A DNA stretch of 64,000 bases. Source: JBCDJI01 sp964351865. Its GTDB lineage: Bacteria > Verrucomicrobiota > Verrucomicrobiia > Methylacidiphilales > JBCBYL01. The stretch lies in the NCBI GenBank assembly GCA_964351865.1, contig CAYGPJ010000004.1, positions 67,376 to 131,375 of the forward strand, read 5' to 3'. The notes beneath the pieces were generated by a model. The model was not told the origin of the DNA. It did not search any database and was given only the letters and a program-made list of their open reading frames with translations. A program made the translations under genes and the position numbers. Positions 14,118 through 22,446 of the stretch are shown here, in pieces (positions within the stretch are counted from its first letter, which is position 1; every line of letters starts with the position of its first letter).

Positions 14118-15365
14118 TCATTGTGAGGTTCCACGCAGAATATTCACCGGCTCCATCCGTGCCGCCCGTCGAGCGGGAATCCATGAGGCGATCAGCACCG
14201 AAATGAGTGCCAGAATGGCAGCCTGGATGTAATGCTTCATCGAATAAACAACAATAAAGTGATCCGCCTTGAAGATACCACGGATCTTGATCGGAATGTG
14301 TGTCACCGTCCAAGTCAGTAATAAGCCAATCACCCATCCTAAAAGTATCCCAAGCACGGCCACCATTAATCCCTGCCAGACAAATATCGCCACGATGTCC
14401 ATGCGCGTGTAACCCATCGACCGCAGAATGGCGATTTCTTTGGTCTTCTCCAGCACACTCATGGTCAGAATATTAAAAATCCCGAAACCGGCCAGCAGGA
14501 TGATACAACTGATGGCCAATCCCGCTGAAATACGCAGCGTGCGAAAGATCTGCATATTGCTCTTTTCCCGATCCTGCCATGGTCGGGAACGATGCCCCAA
14601 CAGTTGCTCAAAGGCGCGCGCATCTTCACGGGCCCGATGGGATTCTTTTAACTTCACAATAATGAAAGAGGTCGGGGCAATGCCTTCCACCAGATATTTC
14701 GCAGGCCGCTGATGAGAATAGATGCGTTTCTGGTCAATCGCATTAATTCCAGTTTCATAGATACCTCGAATATTGAAACGGCGACTATTCGCATCCGGCC
14801 CGGTCAAATTAACCGCTTGGCCGACAAACATGTCCAGCTTGTCAGCCAGTTCCTTACCCACCAGTAACCCGTCCGGATCTTGTTCAAAGCTGATAAAGGT
14901 TCCGTCAATAATCTGATACTTCAAATCGGTCGTCGCCGTATGGTCTTCAATATCGATGGCATACAAGGAAGCCACTTCACTCCGCAAACCAGCTCGAATC
15001 GACGCTTTGATTTCCAAAATTGGCGAAGCGGCTTCTACATTCGGGTACTCCTTGATGACACGCATCACGCGATTAGCATCCGTAATTCCGGGATAAAACT
15101 TGCGCTTTTGCGGATTGGATACCATGACCAAAGTGTTCTGGCGTTCTTCAATCAGCGTGGAGTAGGAAGACTGAAAACGGTCCTGAATAATAATAGCTCC
15201 CTTACTCCCCAGAATCGTATCAATAAAGAAATTCTGAAACCCTTCGGTCTGTGCCTGACCGGTAATATAAAAGGCCACACCAAACACCACGCCAATAGCA
15301 CTCAGAAACATCGAGCGCTTACTCTGCGTAAAAAATCGCCAGGCAATGTGAAACGAAGAAGGCAC
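14118..15365 (-). CDS. ABC transporter permease (MacB/FtsX/LolC superfamily), no ATPase domain
   Basis: A 415-residue inner-membrane protein. One membrane helix lies near the N-terminus (about 20-37), followed by a large periplasmic domain (about 40-275) and three C-terminal helices, the first including SCIILLAGFGIFNILTMSV. The C-terminal ARRAARMEPVNILRG is the typical end of FtsX-like permeases. MacB itself has a fused ATPase; this protein has none, and no ATPase gene is nearby. The start is GTG at 15365. It follows the membrane-fusion gene by 11 bases, in a cluster ordered TolC, TolC, fusion protein, permease. The cargo is unknown; peptides, lipids or lipoproteins are possible for this superfamily. 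Confidence 0.85.
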   Translation of the reverse strand: MPSSFHIAWRFFTQSKRSMFLSAIGVVFGVAFYITGQAQTEGFQNFFIDTILGSKGAIIIQDRFQSSYSTLIEERQNTLVMVSNPQKRKFYPGITDANRVMRVIKEYPNVEAASPILEIKASIRAGLRSEVASLYAIDIEDHTATTDLKYQIIDGTFISFEQDPDGLLVGKELADKLDMFVGQAVNLTGPDANSRRFNIRGIYETGINAIDQKRIYSHQRPAKYLVEGIAPTSFIIVKLKESHRAREDARAFEQLLGHRSRPWQDREKSNMQIFRTLRISAGLAISCIILLAGFGIFNILTMSVLEKTKEIAILRSMGYTRMDIVAIFVWQGLMVAVLGILLGWVIGLLLTWTVTHIPIKIRGIFKADHFIVVYSMKHYIQAAILALISVLIASWIPARRAARMEPVNILRGTSQ

Positions 15366-15376
15366 GGCTTTATGGA

Positions 15377-16510
15377 TCAGAGTGGAGTCACACGGACGCC
15401 TTCAGTGAAGCGGTCGTGCTCGCTCAGGATTATTTTATCCCCCTCTTGGACCCCGTCTAGAATTTCGCAAAACTCGATGTTGCGATAGCCAGTGGATACT
15501 CGCTGGAGGCGGACTTTACCTTTGCGCACCACGTAGAGTAGATCTCCATCGCGTAGCGCGCGGGTGGGAACCATCAGTGTGTTCTCGCGCTGGCCGATGA
15601 TAATATTCGCTTCGCCAGTCATCCCCGGTAAAATTTCCCCCGGCACGTTCACCAATTGAAGAATTACTTCAAAACTCTGGTTCTGCCCCTGACTGCGCTT
15701 TTTGAACACTTTAGCCTGAAAATCTTTACTACCGTATGAATAGAGGCGCACGCTAGCGTTCATTCCTTCCTGAACTCCCCCGACATCCTCTTCATTGACC
15801 ACGGCCACCAGATGTGTCTCTTTACTGCCCACCCGGAAGAGTTGCGACTGATTCAGCACGACTTCTCCCAGGCGGGTAATCACTTCCAGCACATTCCCAT
15901 CGATCGGTGCTCTGATCTGCCCTTGCTCAATCTGGTTTTTGGCGTTTTCGTACTTGGTTTTGGCAACCGCGACGGCCTGCTCCATTTCGAGCACTTCCTG
16001 CGAAACTTTACGCTTAAGGTCTTCCACCACACTCTGCACCCGCTGGAGTTCCATCGGAGCAATGATGCCCTCCGAGACCAGCGGACGAATCCGCTCCAGT
16101 TCCTGCTGTCGTGATTTTAATTCATTAGCAGAAGTCGGCCCGATCTTTAAACGCTGTTGTGCAGACTCCCAATCGACCTTCATTTCTTCCAGTGTGGTTC
16201 CCAGTTCTTCATCGACAATCTTTGCCATCAAGTCGCCGGCCTTGACCACATCCGTCTGCTCTACACTGATCTCTTTGATCACCCCGGAGGTGCGGGACTT
16301 GACCAGCACCTCAGTTTCCGGCTCCACCGTCACCGTTCCGTAAACGGCAGCCACCGCATCGCCACGCACCACGGTCCCTATTTCTGCCTCCTCAGCAGGC
16401 GATAGCAACGGCCTTAGCAGTAGCGCCAACACGATCAGTCCAAGAATGGATAGTGTGATCCACCTTAATTTTTTGTTATTCCAAAATGTTAAAAACTTTT
16501 CTTTCAGCAT
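15377..16510 (-). CDS. Periplasmic adaptor / membrane-fusion protein (MacA/HlyD type)
   Basis: A 377-residue adaptor linking an inner-membrane permease to a TolC channel. Residues 17-36 form the single anchor helix, followed by a lipoyl half-motif (VLVKSRTSGVIKEISVEQTD), a coiled-coil hairpin at about 110-190, the second lipoyl half (IDGNVLEVITRLGEVV) and beta-barrel and membrane-proximal domains. A MacA-like fold is indicated by the short hairpin and by partnership with a MacB/FtsX-type permease. The ATG is at 16510, and the upstream TolC gene ends 45 bases before. Confidence 0.88.
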   Translation of the reverse strand: MLKEKFLTFWNNKKLRWITLSILGLIVLALLLRPLLSPAEEAEIGTVVRGDAVAAVYGTVTVEPETEVLVKSRTSGVIKEISVEQTDVVKAGDLMAKIVDEELGTTLEEMKVDWESAQQRLKIGPTSANELKSRQQELERIRPLVSEGIIAPMELQRVQSVVEDLKRKVSQEVLEMEQAVAVAKTKYENAKNQIEQGQIRAPIDGNVLEVITRLGEVVLNQSQLFRVGSKETHLVAVVNEEDVGGVQEGMNASVRLYSYGSKDFQAKVFKKRSQGQNQSFEVILQLVNVPGEILPGMTGEANIIIGQRENTLMVPTRALRDGDLLYVVRKGKVRLQRVSTGYRNIEFCEILDGVQEGDKIILSEHDRFTEGVRVTPL

Positions 16511-16555
16511 ACGTTCTCTTCCCCAGTCGGATGTCAGATATCAGATATCACCTGC

Positions 16556-18004
16556 CTAGTTAGCGGATTCCTCGGCAAATGCCAACAATTGTCCTGAAAT
16601 TCGTCGTAATATTGTCAGCCCGATACTAGCCCGATATTGCTCCTGTAACATGCGGGAATGAATTTGAAAACTATCCAGCGCAAAAATCAACGTTTCATTC
16701 TGACCCGCCCGATCGCCTTCATACTCAGCTTGAGCCATCTCCAGCGCATCCGGGAAACTAGGAATATCCCGTTTCGTCCGCAGCACCTCGCGTGCCATCT
16801 CTATTTCTTTAGCGGCCTCTTCTACCTGACCGGGAATGGCCTGCTTAAACTGCAGGGAAGAAACGATGGTCTTGTCCCGATCGGCTTCACGTCGCAAGGC
16901 TCTACCTTCAGAACTTCCGCCATCGAAGGCATTCCACCTGAGCTGCAGGCCAAATAAACCGCGGGATTTCTCAAACTCATCGTCGTCGTCACTGCCCACC
17001 TGATTACTGTTCACATCACCCAGACCCGTCGTGTCGGTGGTGGGATCCACCGTAGTGCTCCCCGAACCGGAAGACCCAGTGCCTCCACCTACCAAAGCAC
17101 CGCCCACCGCGCCCGCAGCTCCAGCGGTAGTGGTGGCCGTGTTTTCTGAGCGGTCCGTATTGCCCAAAATCTCATCAAGCCCCGGCGAAAATTCCGCCCG
17201 CGCATAAAAGTAGATGTTCGGATAACGATCGGCGCGGGCAATTCTGGCCTGATAATCACTCGCCTGGGCCAGCTTATCCAGCAGTCTGACTTCCGGCATA
17301 CCGGCCAGGCCGATTTCCACGACCCGAGCACGATCGACCGGACGTTCTGGTAAGTCTTCAAAACCTCCTGCCACCAGTTGCAGCGAGGTCCCCGTTCCCA
17401 TCACCGCCAGCAGATCAGTCCTCGCCTGTTGCTTTCGATCCTGCAATAAGATTAATGTATCGCGGATCAGGCTCAGTCTGACCTCCACCTGTTCCAACTC
17501 CGATTTTCTTAAGCTGCCAGTATCAAACATGGATTGAGCATTGAGTCGGCGCTGCTGGATAAAATTCTGAAGTTGCAGGGTCAGTTTTTCCTGCTCTTGA
17601 AGAAAAACCACATTCAGATAAGCCAGACGTAGTGAGGTCATGACTTCATTCAATCTCAGCTCATAGTTCAGACGCGAGACACTGCCTGCCAAGCCTGAGG
17701 CCTCCCAGGCCAGAATCGCCCGTTGATCAAAAACCATCTGCCGCACATCCAGCAGCACCAGCGGAGGAAACGTCAGCGCCGTCATTTCCACTTGCGGCAG
17801 GGAACGGCTGCGGAATTCCAACTTAGCGCCTTCAGCTTCCTCGAGTTGCGTCTCCGCCTGCAGCAGATCTACGTTGTGTTGCAGCGTAATATTGACGCAT
17901 TGATTCCAGGTCAGGCCAGCAGGGATATCCATCTCCTCCTGAGCGACGCCACTGAGGCTCCACACCCATCCCGCGATACAGAGAATCAGGAAATTGCGCT
18001 GCAT
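16556..18004 (-). CDS. TolC-family outer-membrane efflux protein with Gly/Ser/Thr-rich insert
   Basis: A 482-residue outer-membrane channel protein. A signal peptide covers about 1-21 (ending SGVAQ) and the two OEP repeats of long helices follow (LTWNQCVNITLQHNVDLLQA opens the first). Between the repeats, at about 290-345, is a low-complexity stretch rich in Gly, Ser, Thr and Asp, probably an exposed loop; that is unusual for TolC proteins. It lies 14 bases after the first TolC gene and precedes the adaptor, so it may form a heteromeric channel or serve a different partner. Confidence 0.85.
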   Translation of the reverse strand: MQRNFLILCIAGWVWSLSGVAQEEMDIPAGLTWNQCVNITLQHNVDLLQAETQLEEAEGAKLEFRSRSLPQVEMTALTFPPLVLLDVRQMVFDQRAILAWEASGLAGSVSRLNYELRLNEVMTSLRLAYLNVVFLQEQEKLTLQLQNFIQQRRLNAQSMFDTGSLRKSELEQVEVRLSLIRDTLILLQDRKQQARTDLLAVMGTGTSLQLVAGGFEDLPERPVDRARVVEIGLAGMPEVRLLDKLAQASDYQARIARADRYPNIYFYARAEFSPGLDEILGNTDRSENTATTTAGAAGAVGGALVGGGTGSSGSGSTTVDPTTDTTGLGDVNSNQVGSDDDDEFEKSRGLFGLQLRWNAFDGGSSEGRALRREADRDKTIVSSLQFKQAIPGQVEEAAKEIEMAREVLRTKRDIPSFPDALEMAQAEYEGDRAGQNETLIFALDSFQIHSRMLQEQYRASIGLTILRRISGQLLAFAEESAN

Positions 18005-18018
18005 GATCCAGTTTCCTT

Positions 18019-19437
18019 TCAGCGTCTTACTCCTACCGGCTGCACGGCCTGAAAGGCGGCCGTCTCAGACTCCGTCTCGTAATTCACATCATCCGGAGTC
18101 AGCGTAGCGGTTTGGGCAAACAAGGCTTTTTCCAAATCTGCCAGCGCCTGATGGTATTCATACTTCGCTTCCAATTCGATATTCAAGGACTGGTTGTAAT
18201 CGACGGTGGCCTGGAGGATATCGAATTGACTGCCATATCCGGCATCCACCGAGGATCGCGCCAGATCCAGCGATTCCTGAGCACGTTCGATATTTTCCAA
18301 CTGACTGCCTAAAATTTCCTTGGACTTCACCAGCGAGTTGAATGACTGGGTGACTTCCAAAGCGATCCGTCGCCCTACATCATCCCGCGCAATCTCTGCA
18401 CGTTTGCGCCTGGCATCCGCCTGTATCGCCTGTCCTTTTCCAGCAAATCCGTCAAAAATATCCCAGCGGCCCAAGAATCCAAAGGCCGCCTCAGTCGAGT
18501 AATCCAGTGCGTTACTGCCAGAACCGTTATCTCTGCGGGCGATCCCCTGAGCAAACAGATCGATCTTGGGAATATTCGAGCTTCTGGCAATTCGTGCATC
18601 GTAAGCCGCGATCTGAGCTTCGAAGTCCAGATTACGTGCATCCGGTCGCTGCCGTAACGCCACGCGTAAGGCCTCACTCAAACTCAACTCCACCTCCGGG
18701 CAACTGAGTTCACCACTCAGTTGCAGCGGTGACATTTCGTTGCGAACATCCCAGTTCATCCCCATTTCTCGCACCAACAGAATCGCCGCATTCGTCAGAT
18801 TTTTCTCCGCCTCCAGCAACGAGGGTCGCTCATTCGCCAGTCGCACCTGGGTGCGCACGATATTAAACTTAGTGGTTTTCCCTACCTCGAACAAACGCTT
18901 CTGCCGGGTGACTTCCTTTTCCAGTAAGTCAATAATCTGAGTTTGCACATCCACTTGACCGGAATACAGCAGCGTACGATAGAAATTAGTTTTAATTTCG
19001 TGGACGACCGTATTAAGCACCCGTTCGTATTCGAGCAATTCGCGACTTTTTTCCAGCTTGGCCCGGCCAATCCGGCCACTGTTCTCACCACCGCTGATAA
19101 TGCTCCAGGTGACGCGCACCTCCGCGCGCCAGTCTTCACGCAACTCATTCTCCGAAGGATTCTTCTGACCCAGCACGTCATTGTTCTCCATGCCGACGTT
19201 TCCACCGACTTGCAACTGCGGGTAGAGCACCGCCTTCGCTTCGATAATGGAACCTTCCGCCCGCTCGGCACCGATTCGCGCCATCTCTAAGACCGGATTT
19301 TTATTGAGTCCGATATTAATACAGTCAATCAGAGTGTATACCTTCTGCTCCTGCGCAGATAGGGTGCCTGCTGCGATTCCCGTTAATAGGAGCGCTATGA
19401 CACAACTCAACCATCCAGAATTTCTTCCTGACTGCAT
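18019..19437 (-). CDS. TolC-family outer-membrane efflux protein
   Basis: A 472-residue TolC-like channel with a signal peptide (1-28, ending TLSAQ) and two repeats of paired long helices, the first opening TLIDCINIGLNKNPVLEMAR, the second around SLSEALRVALRQRPDARNLD. It is the first gene of the four-gene export cluster. Having two consecutive, diverged TolC genes is uncommon; duplication or a mixed trimer are both possible. The promoter is presumably in 19438-19599, which is shared with the divergent synthase gene. Confidence 0.87.
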   Translation of the reverse strand: MQSGRNSGWLSCVIALLLTGIAAGTLSAQEQKVYTLIDCINIGLNKNPVLEMARIGAERAEGSIIEAKAVLYPQLQVGGNVGMENNDVLGQKNPSENELREDWRAEVRVTWSIISGGENSGRIGRAKLEKSRELLEYERVLNTVVHEIKTNFYRTLLYSGQVDVQTQIIDLLEKEVTRQKRLFEVGKTTKFNIVRTQVRLANERPSLLEAEKNLTNAAILLVREMGMNWDVRNEMSPLQLSGELSCPEVELSLSEALRVALRQRPDARNLDFEAQIAAYDARIARSSNIPKIDLFAQGIARRDNGSGSNALDYSTEAAFGFLGRWDIFDGFAGKGQAIQADARRKRAEIARDDVGRRIALEVTQSFNSLVKSKEILGSQLENIERAQESLDLARSSVDAGYGSQFDILQATVDYNQSLNIELEAKYEYHQALADLEKALFAQTATLTPDDVNYETESETAAFQAVQPVGVRR

Positions 19438-19599
19438 CCTGCGATGCTAAAATAGCCGCTTGGCGAAACAAGTTTTTATTGAAAAAAGTTTAAATATTAA
19501 AAACTTCTATAAAGTATTTGCTTTCAGCCTCTTGAAGTTTATGTTGCTGTCACTTTATGCGGGTCGTCAATAGTTGGCTTCCGGCTGAGGAAGAGCGCT

Positions 19600-20823
19600 A
19601 TGTTTAAAGTCCCCATTTTTGCTGACAAAGAGAACAAGAAACCAGTTTCAGAACGCTGTGCTGCCGATATCAACACACGTCTGCGGCTGAAGTACAATCC
19701 TTACTACCACACCGTTACTAAGAACGATGGGGTTAACATCGAGGTCGACGGCAAGCCCATGATCATGATGTCGAGTAACGAATATCTCGGCCTCAGCCAG
19801 CACCCGAAAGTTGTCGCAGCAGCCAAAGCAGCGCTGGATGAATGGGGCACCAGTGCCTGTGGTTCCAGACTCGCCAACGGTTCCCGCTCGTTCCATACCG
19901 AACTGGAAGAAGAACTCGCCGCTTTTTTAGGCAAAGAAGCTTGCCACATCATGACCGCCGGATACATGGCCTGCATGATGAGTATTTCTTCCATCGCTCA
20001 GCGCGGTGATGCCGTCATCGTAGATAAAAGCATTCATTCCTCCCTGTGGGATGGCATCCGCCTTGGCTTCGGGACCATCGAACGCTTCAGTCATAACGAT
20101 CCAGAATCACTAGCCACTCTGCTGAATCAACTCGAACCGGATCAACCAAAAATCATCGTCGTCGACGGCGTCTATTCCATGGAAGGCCACATTGCACCCG
20201 TGGACAAACTGGTTGAACTAGCTAACAAATACGATGCCTTTCTGATCGTCGATGACGCTCACGGCTTCGGCATGCTGGGACCGGACGGGCGCGGTGTCTG
20301 TCATGAGTTTGGCGTCTCTGACCAGGTTGACGTCATCGTCAGCAGCTTTTCCAAGTCACTCGCCAGCGCCGGCGGATTTGTCGCCGGAGACCAACACATC
20401 ATCGACTATCTGCGCAGTAACTCCAAGCAGATCATCTTCAGTGCCGGCCCCACTCCGTCGGTTTGCGCCACCGCTCTCGCCTCCCTGCGCGTCATGCAGG
20501 AAGAGCCTCAGCACCGCGAAAAACTTCAGAGCAATACCGAATACCTGCGCTCGATGCTGGAAGAAAACGGCATCGACTACTGGGACAGCCCGACCGCTGC
20601 CGTGCCGATCGTGATCGGAAACCGCGACCGCTGCTGGGCCGTCTGGAAATCGCTTTGGGAGCAGGGCTTCTTCACCGTGATGTCCGTATCTCCGGGTGTG
20701 CCAGTGGGAAAAGACCTGATCCGTTGCGCCGTCAGCGCGCTTCACACGCGCGAGCAGCTTGAACAATTTGTGCAAGCCCTGCTGAAGGCCTGCAAACGCG
20801 CCGGAGTTTCATTTAAAAAATAA
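19600..20823 (+). CDS. Alpha-oxoamine synthase (serine palmitoyltransferase / AONS / KBL family)
   Basis: A 407-residue PLP enzyme of the family that condenses an amino acid with an acyl-CoA or acyl-ACP. Conserved sites are His146 (DKSIHSS), Asp218 and His221 (IVDDAHGFG), and Schiff-base Lys252 (SSFSKSLASAGGF). The family includes serine palmitoyltransferase, BioF and Kbl. The glycosyltransferase downstream and the absence of bio genes or tdh favour a lipid role such as sphingoid-base formation. A good ribosome site (GAGGAAGAG) lies 4 bases before the ATG. The next gene in the same direction is 153 bases on, so co-transcription is possible. Specificity is not proven. Confidence 0.85.
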   Translation: MFKVPIFADKENKKPVSERCAADINTRLRLKYNPYYHTVTKNDGVNIEVDGKPMIMMSSNEYLGLSQHPKVVAAAKAALDEWGTSACGSRLANGSRSFHTELEEELAAFLGKEACHIMTAGYMACMMSISSIAQRGDAVIVDKSIHSSLWDGIRLGFGTIERFSHNDPESLATLLNQLEPDQPKIIVVDGVYSMEGHIAPVDKLVELANKYDAFLIVDDAHGFGMLGPDGRGVCHEFGVSDQVDVIVSSFSKSLASAGGFVAGDQHIIDYLRSNSKQIIFSAGPTPSVCATALASLRVMQEEPQHREKLQSNTEYLRSMLEENGIDYWDSPTAAVPIVIGNRDRCWAVWKSLWEQGFFTVMSVSPGVPVGKDLIRCAVSALHTREQLEQFVQALLKACKRAGVSFKK

Positions 20824-20830
20824 ACTTCCT

Positions 20831-20966
20831 TCACCGCCGAGACGCTGAGATCGCTGAGGATGAATAAATGTATGATCATCTGACCAATATTAGTCATCTC
20901 ACACTCTTTATAGCTAGAAACTCAAGCGTATTTTTTAGTCTGGCGCACTCTGCGTCTCTACGGTGA
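20831..20966. repeat. 136-bp element with imperfect 20-bp inverted ends
   Basis: The ends TCACCGCCGAGACGCTGAGA (20831-20850) and the reverse complement of 20947-20966, TCACCGTAGAGACGCAGAGT, match at most positions. Motifs of the form TCACCGCnGAGACGCnGAG are frequent intergenic repeats in many environmental genomes. It fills the gap between the synthase and glycosyltransferase genes. Confidence 0.45.
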
Positions 20967-20976
20967 TATTTCCCCG

Positions 20977-22137
20977 ATGAAACTCCTCATCCTCACCTCA
21001 TCCACCGGCAGCGGGCACAACATGCGGGCCAATGCGCTCTCGCTCTGGGCTGAGCGGGAACGCAACCACTCGTGGGATGTCACCATCCACGCCCCGCTGG
21101 AACAGACTCATCGGCTCTATGAAGTCGGGGTAGAGACCTACAACGTCATTCAGCGCAATGCCCCGTGGGCTCACCATCTCTATTTTAACTATCTCGAACT
21201 TGCCGCGATGCACCGGAATCCTGAACGCATTCTGGGTGCTGAAGCCTTCATTAATCTAGTGCAGCACGAAACCCCCGATCTGATCCTCAGCGTCCACGGC
21301 CACACCAACCACGGCTTCTTCGAACTGGCGCGACAGGCCCTACCGGACCGCCCGCCGGTCTGCGTTACGTATTGTGGCGAAGTCTATGGAGGTTACGGCT
21401 TGAGCAAGCATTGGGTGAATCCGCACGCCGATCACTTCATCGGTGCGGTGCCGGAGATCTGTGAGTCCGCCATCAAAAACCACGGCATGCCTGAAGCCAA
21501 AACGCATTGCGGCGGATTCCTGCTGCGCCCCCCGTTTTACGAAACACCGTTAACTGAAGCGGAGCAGCGTCAATTCATTCTCGATGAGTTAAAACTGGAT
21601 CCAGACCACTTTACCCTACTGCTGAGTACCGGGGATGCCGGTGCCAACAATCATACCAAATTCCTTAATGCACTGGAAAAGGCCGGCCTCCCGATTAAAG
21701 TCATCGCCCTCTGCGGCAGAAATCAGGCCACTTTTGATGAAGTGACCGCATGGTCGACTGGAGCCCACGAACGACGCATCTCCGTCACTCCGCTCGGCTA
21801 TCGCAATGACATGCATCGGCTGATGCAATCGGTCTCCGCCATCGTGGCGCGTCCCGGAACCGGCGCCACCAGCGAATCCATCATGGCCCGCTGTCCGATT
21901 ATTCACAACGGCATGGGCGGCGTCATGCCCCAAGAATGGATTACGGTGAAATTCTGTCGCTCACACGGCATCAACCACGCCATCCGCTCTCCTGCCGGAT
22001 TGGTCAAGAAAGTGAAATATTTTCTGAAGCACCCGGAAGAACTGCAAGCCATCAAACAGAAAATGGCCGAGGTCACCCCAGAAAACACCGTTCCGGAGTT
22101 ATTGGATTATCTCGAGTCGTTAGTAAAGAGCGACTAA
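20977..22137 (+). CDS. MGDG-synthase-like glycosyltransferase (GT28-type)
   Basis: A 386-residue GT-B glycosyltransferase that would transfer a sugar to a lipid acceptor at the inner membrane's cytoplasmic face. The N-terminal GSGHN (11-15) is the glycine loop of MGDG synthase and UgtP proteins, and RPGTGATSE (292-300) with GGVMPQE (314-320) is the C-terminal nucleotide-sugar site. MurG has a similar layout but a different loop. It follows an alpha-oxoamine synthase, so the pair might make a glycosylated sphingolipid-like molecule; this is inference. Confidence 0.82.
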   Translation: MKLLILTSSTGSGHNMRANALSLWAERERNHSWDVTIHAPLEQTHRLYEVGVETYNVIQRNAPWAHHLYFNYLELAAMHRNPERILGAEAFINLVQHETPDLILSVHGHTNHGFFELARQALPDRPPVCVTYCGEVYGGYGLSKHWVNPHADHFIGAVPEICESAIKNHGMPEAKTHCGGFLLRPPFYETPLTEAEQRQFILDELKLDPDHFTLLLSTGDAGANNHTKFLNALEKAGLPIKVIALCGRNQATFDEVTAWSTGAHERRISVTPLGYRNDMHRLMQSVSAIVARPGTGATSESIMARCPIIHNGMGGVMPQEWITVKFCRSHGINHAIRSPAGLVKKVKYFLKHPEELQAIKQKMAEVTPENTVPELLDYLESLVKSD

Positions 22138-22219
22138 ATCGTTTGGTGGCTCATCGAACGCAGGTGGAGCGGGTTTTTATTTTTATAGAAGTTACCTGAT
22201 CAGGCTCCGCCACGGAAAC

Positions 22220-22272
22220 AAGTGGGTGCTGTGCCTGCCATAGCTTCAGCGACGGCAGGTCCCCACCCACTT
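22220..22272. repeat. Nested hairpin repeat
   Basis: Outer stem aagtgggt (22220-22227) pairs with acccactt (22265-22272) and inner stem cctgcc (22234-22239) with ggcagg (22254-22259); the loop reads atagcttcagcgac. Sequences like CCTGCC-n-AGCTTCAGCGA-n-GGCAGG are common REP-like repeats in uncultured bacteria. The gap 22138-22446 holds no gene. Confidence 0.5.
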
Positions 22273-22360
22273 TGGGCCAAGCAAATGCTTCGAATGTGAA
22301 ACATTTGTCCTGACAAGATGCGATCTCATCCTGCAAAGCAGACGCTTCGGGCGATAGCCA

Positions 22361-22420
22361 TGTAGGGCAAGATTACATCTTGCCGGAACGATAATCGGCG
22401 AGATACAATCTCGCCCTACA
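22361..22420. repeat. Two-hairpin palindromic repeat (family copy 1)
   Basis: The outer ends tgtagggc (22361-22368) and gccctaca (22413-22420) are inverted. Inside are hairpins ggcaaga/tcttgcc (22366-22384) and ggcgaga/tctcgcc (22397-22415). A second copy with the same plan lies at 46746-46805, and a truncated copy near 25116. It resembles bacterial REP pairs. Confidence 0.65.
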
Positions 22421-22446
22421 TCTTCGTCCCTTTTATCTGACTTACG

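Noticed and set aside
19532..19560. Promoter TTGAAG-17-TTATGC before the oxoamine synthase
   Set aside because: The -10 hexamer is too weak to list as a feature.
20356..20775. 139-codon minus-strand frame inside the oxoamine synthase
   Set aside because: Antisense to conserved PLP-enzyme sequence; no domain seen.
22138..22446. Possible riboswitch or tRNA in the glycosyltransferase-glyA gap
   Set aside because: The structure is explained by two palindromic repeat families, and the gap is at the 3' end of glyA, not its leader.
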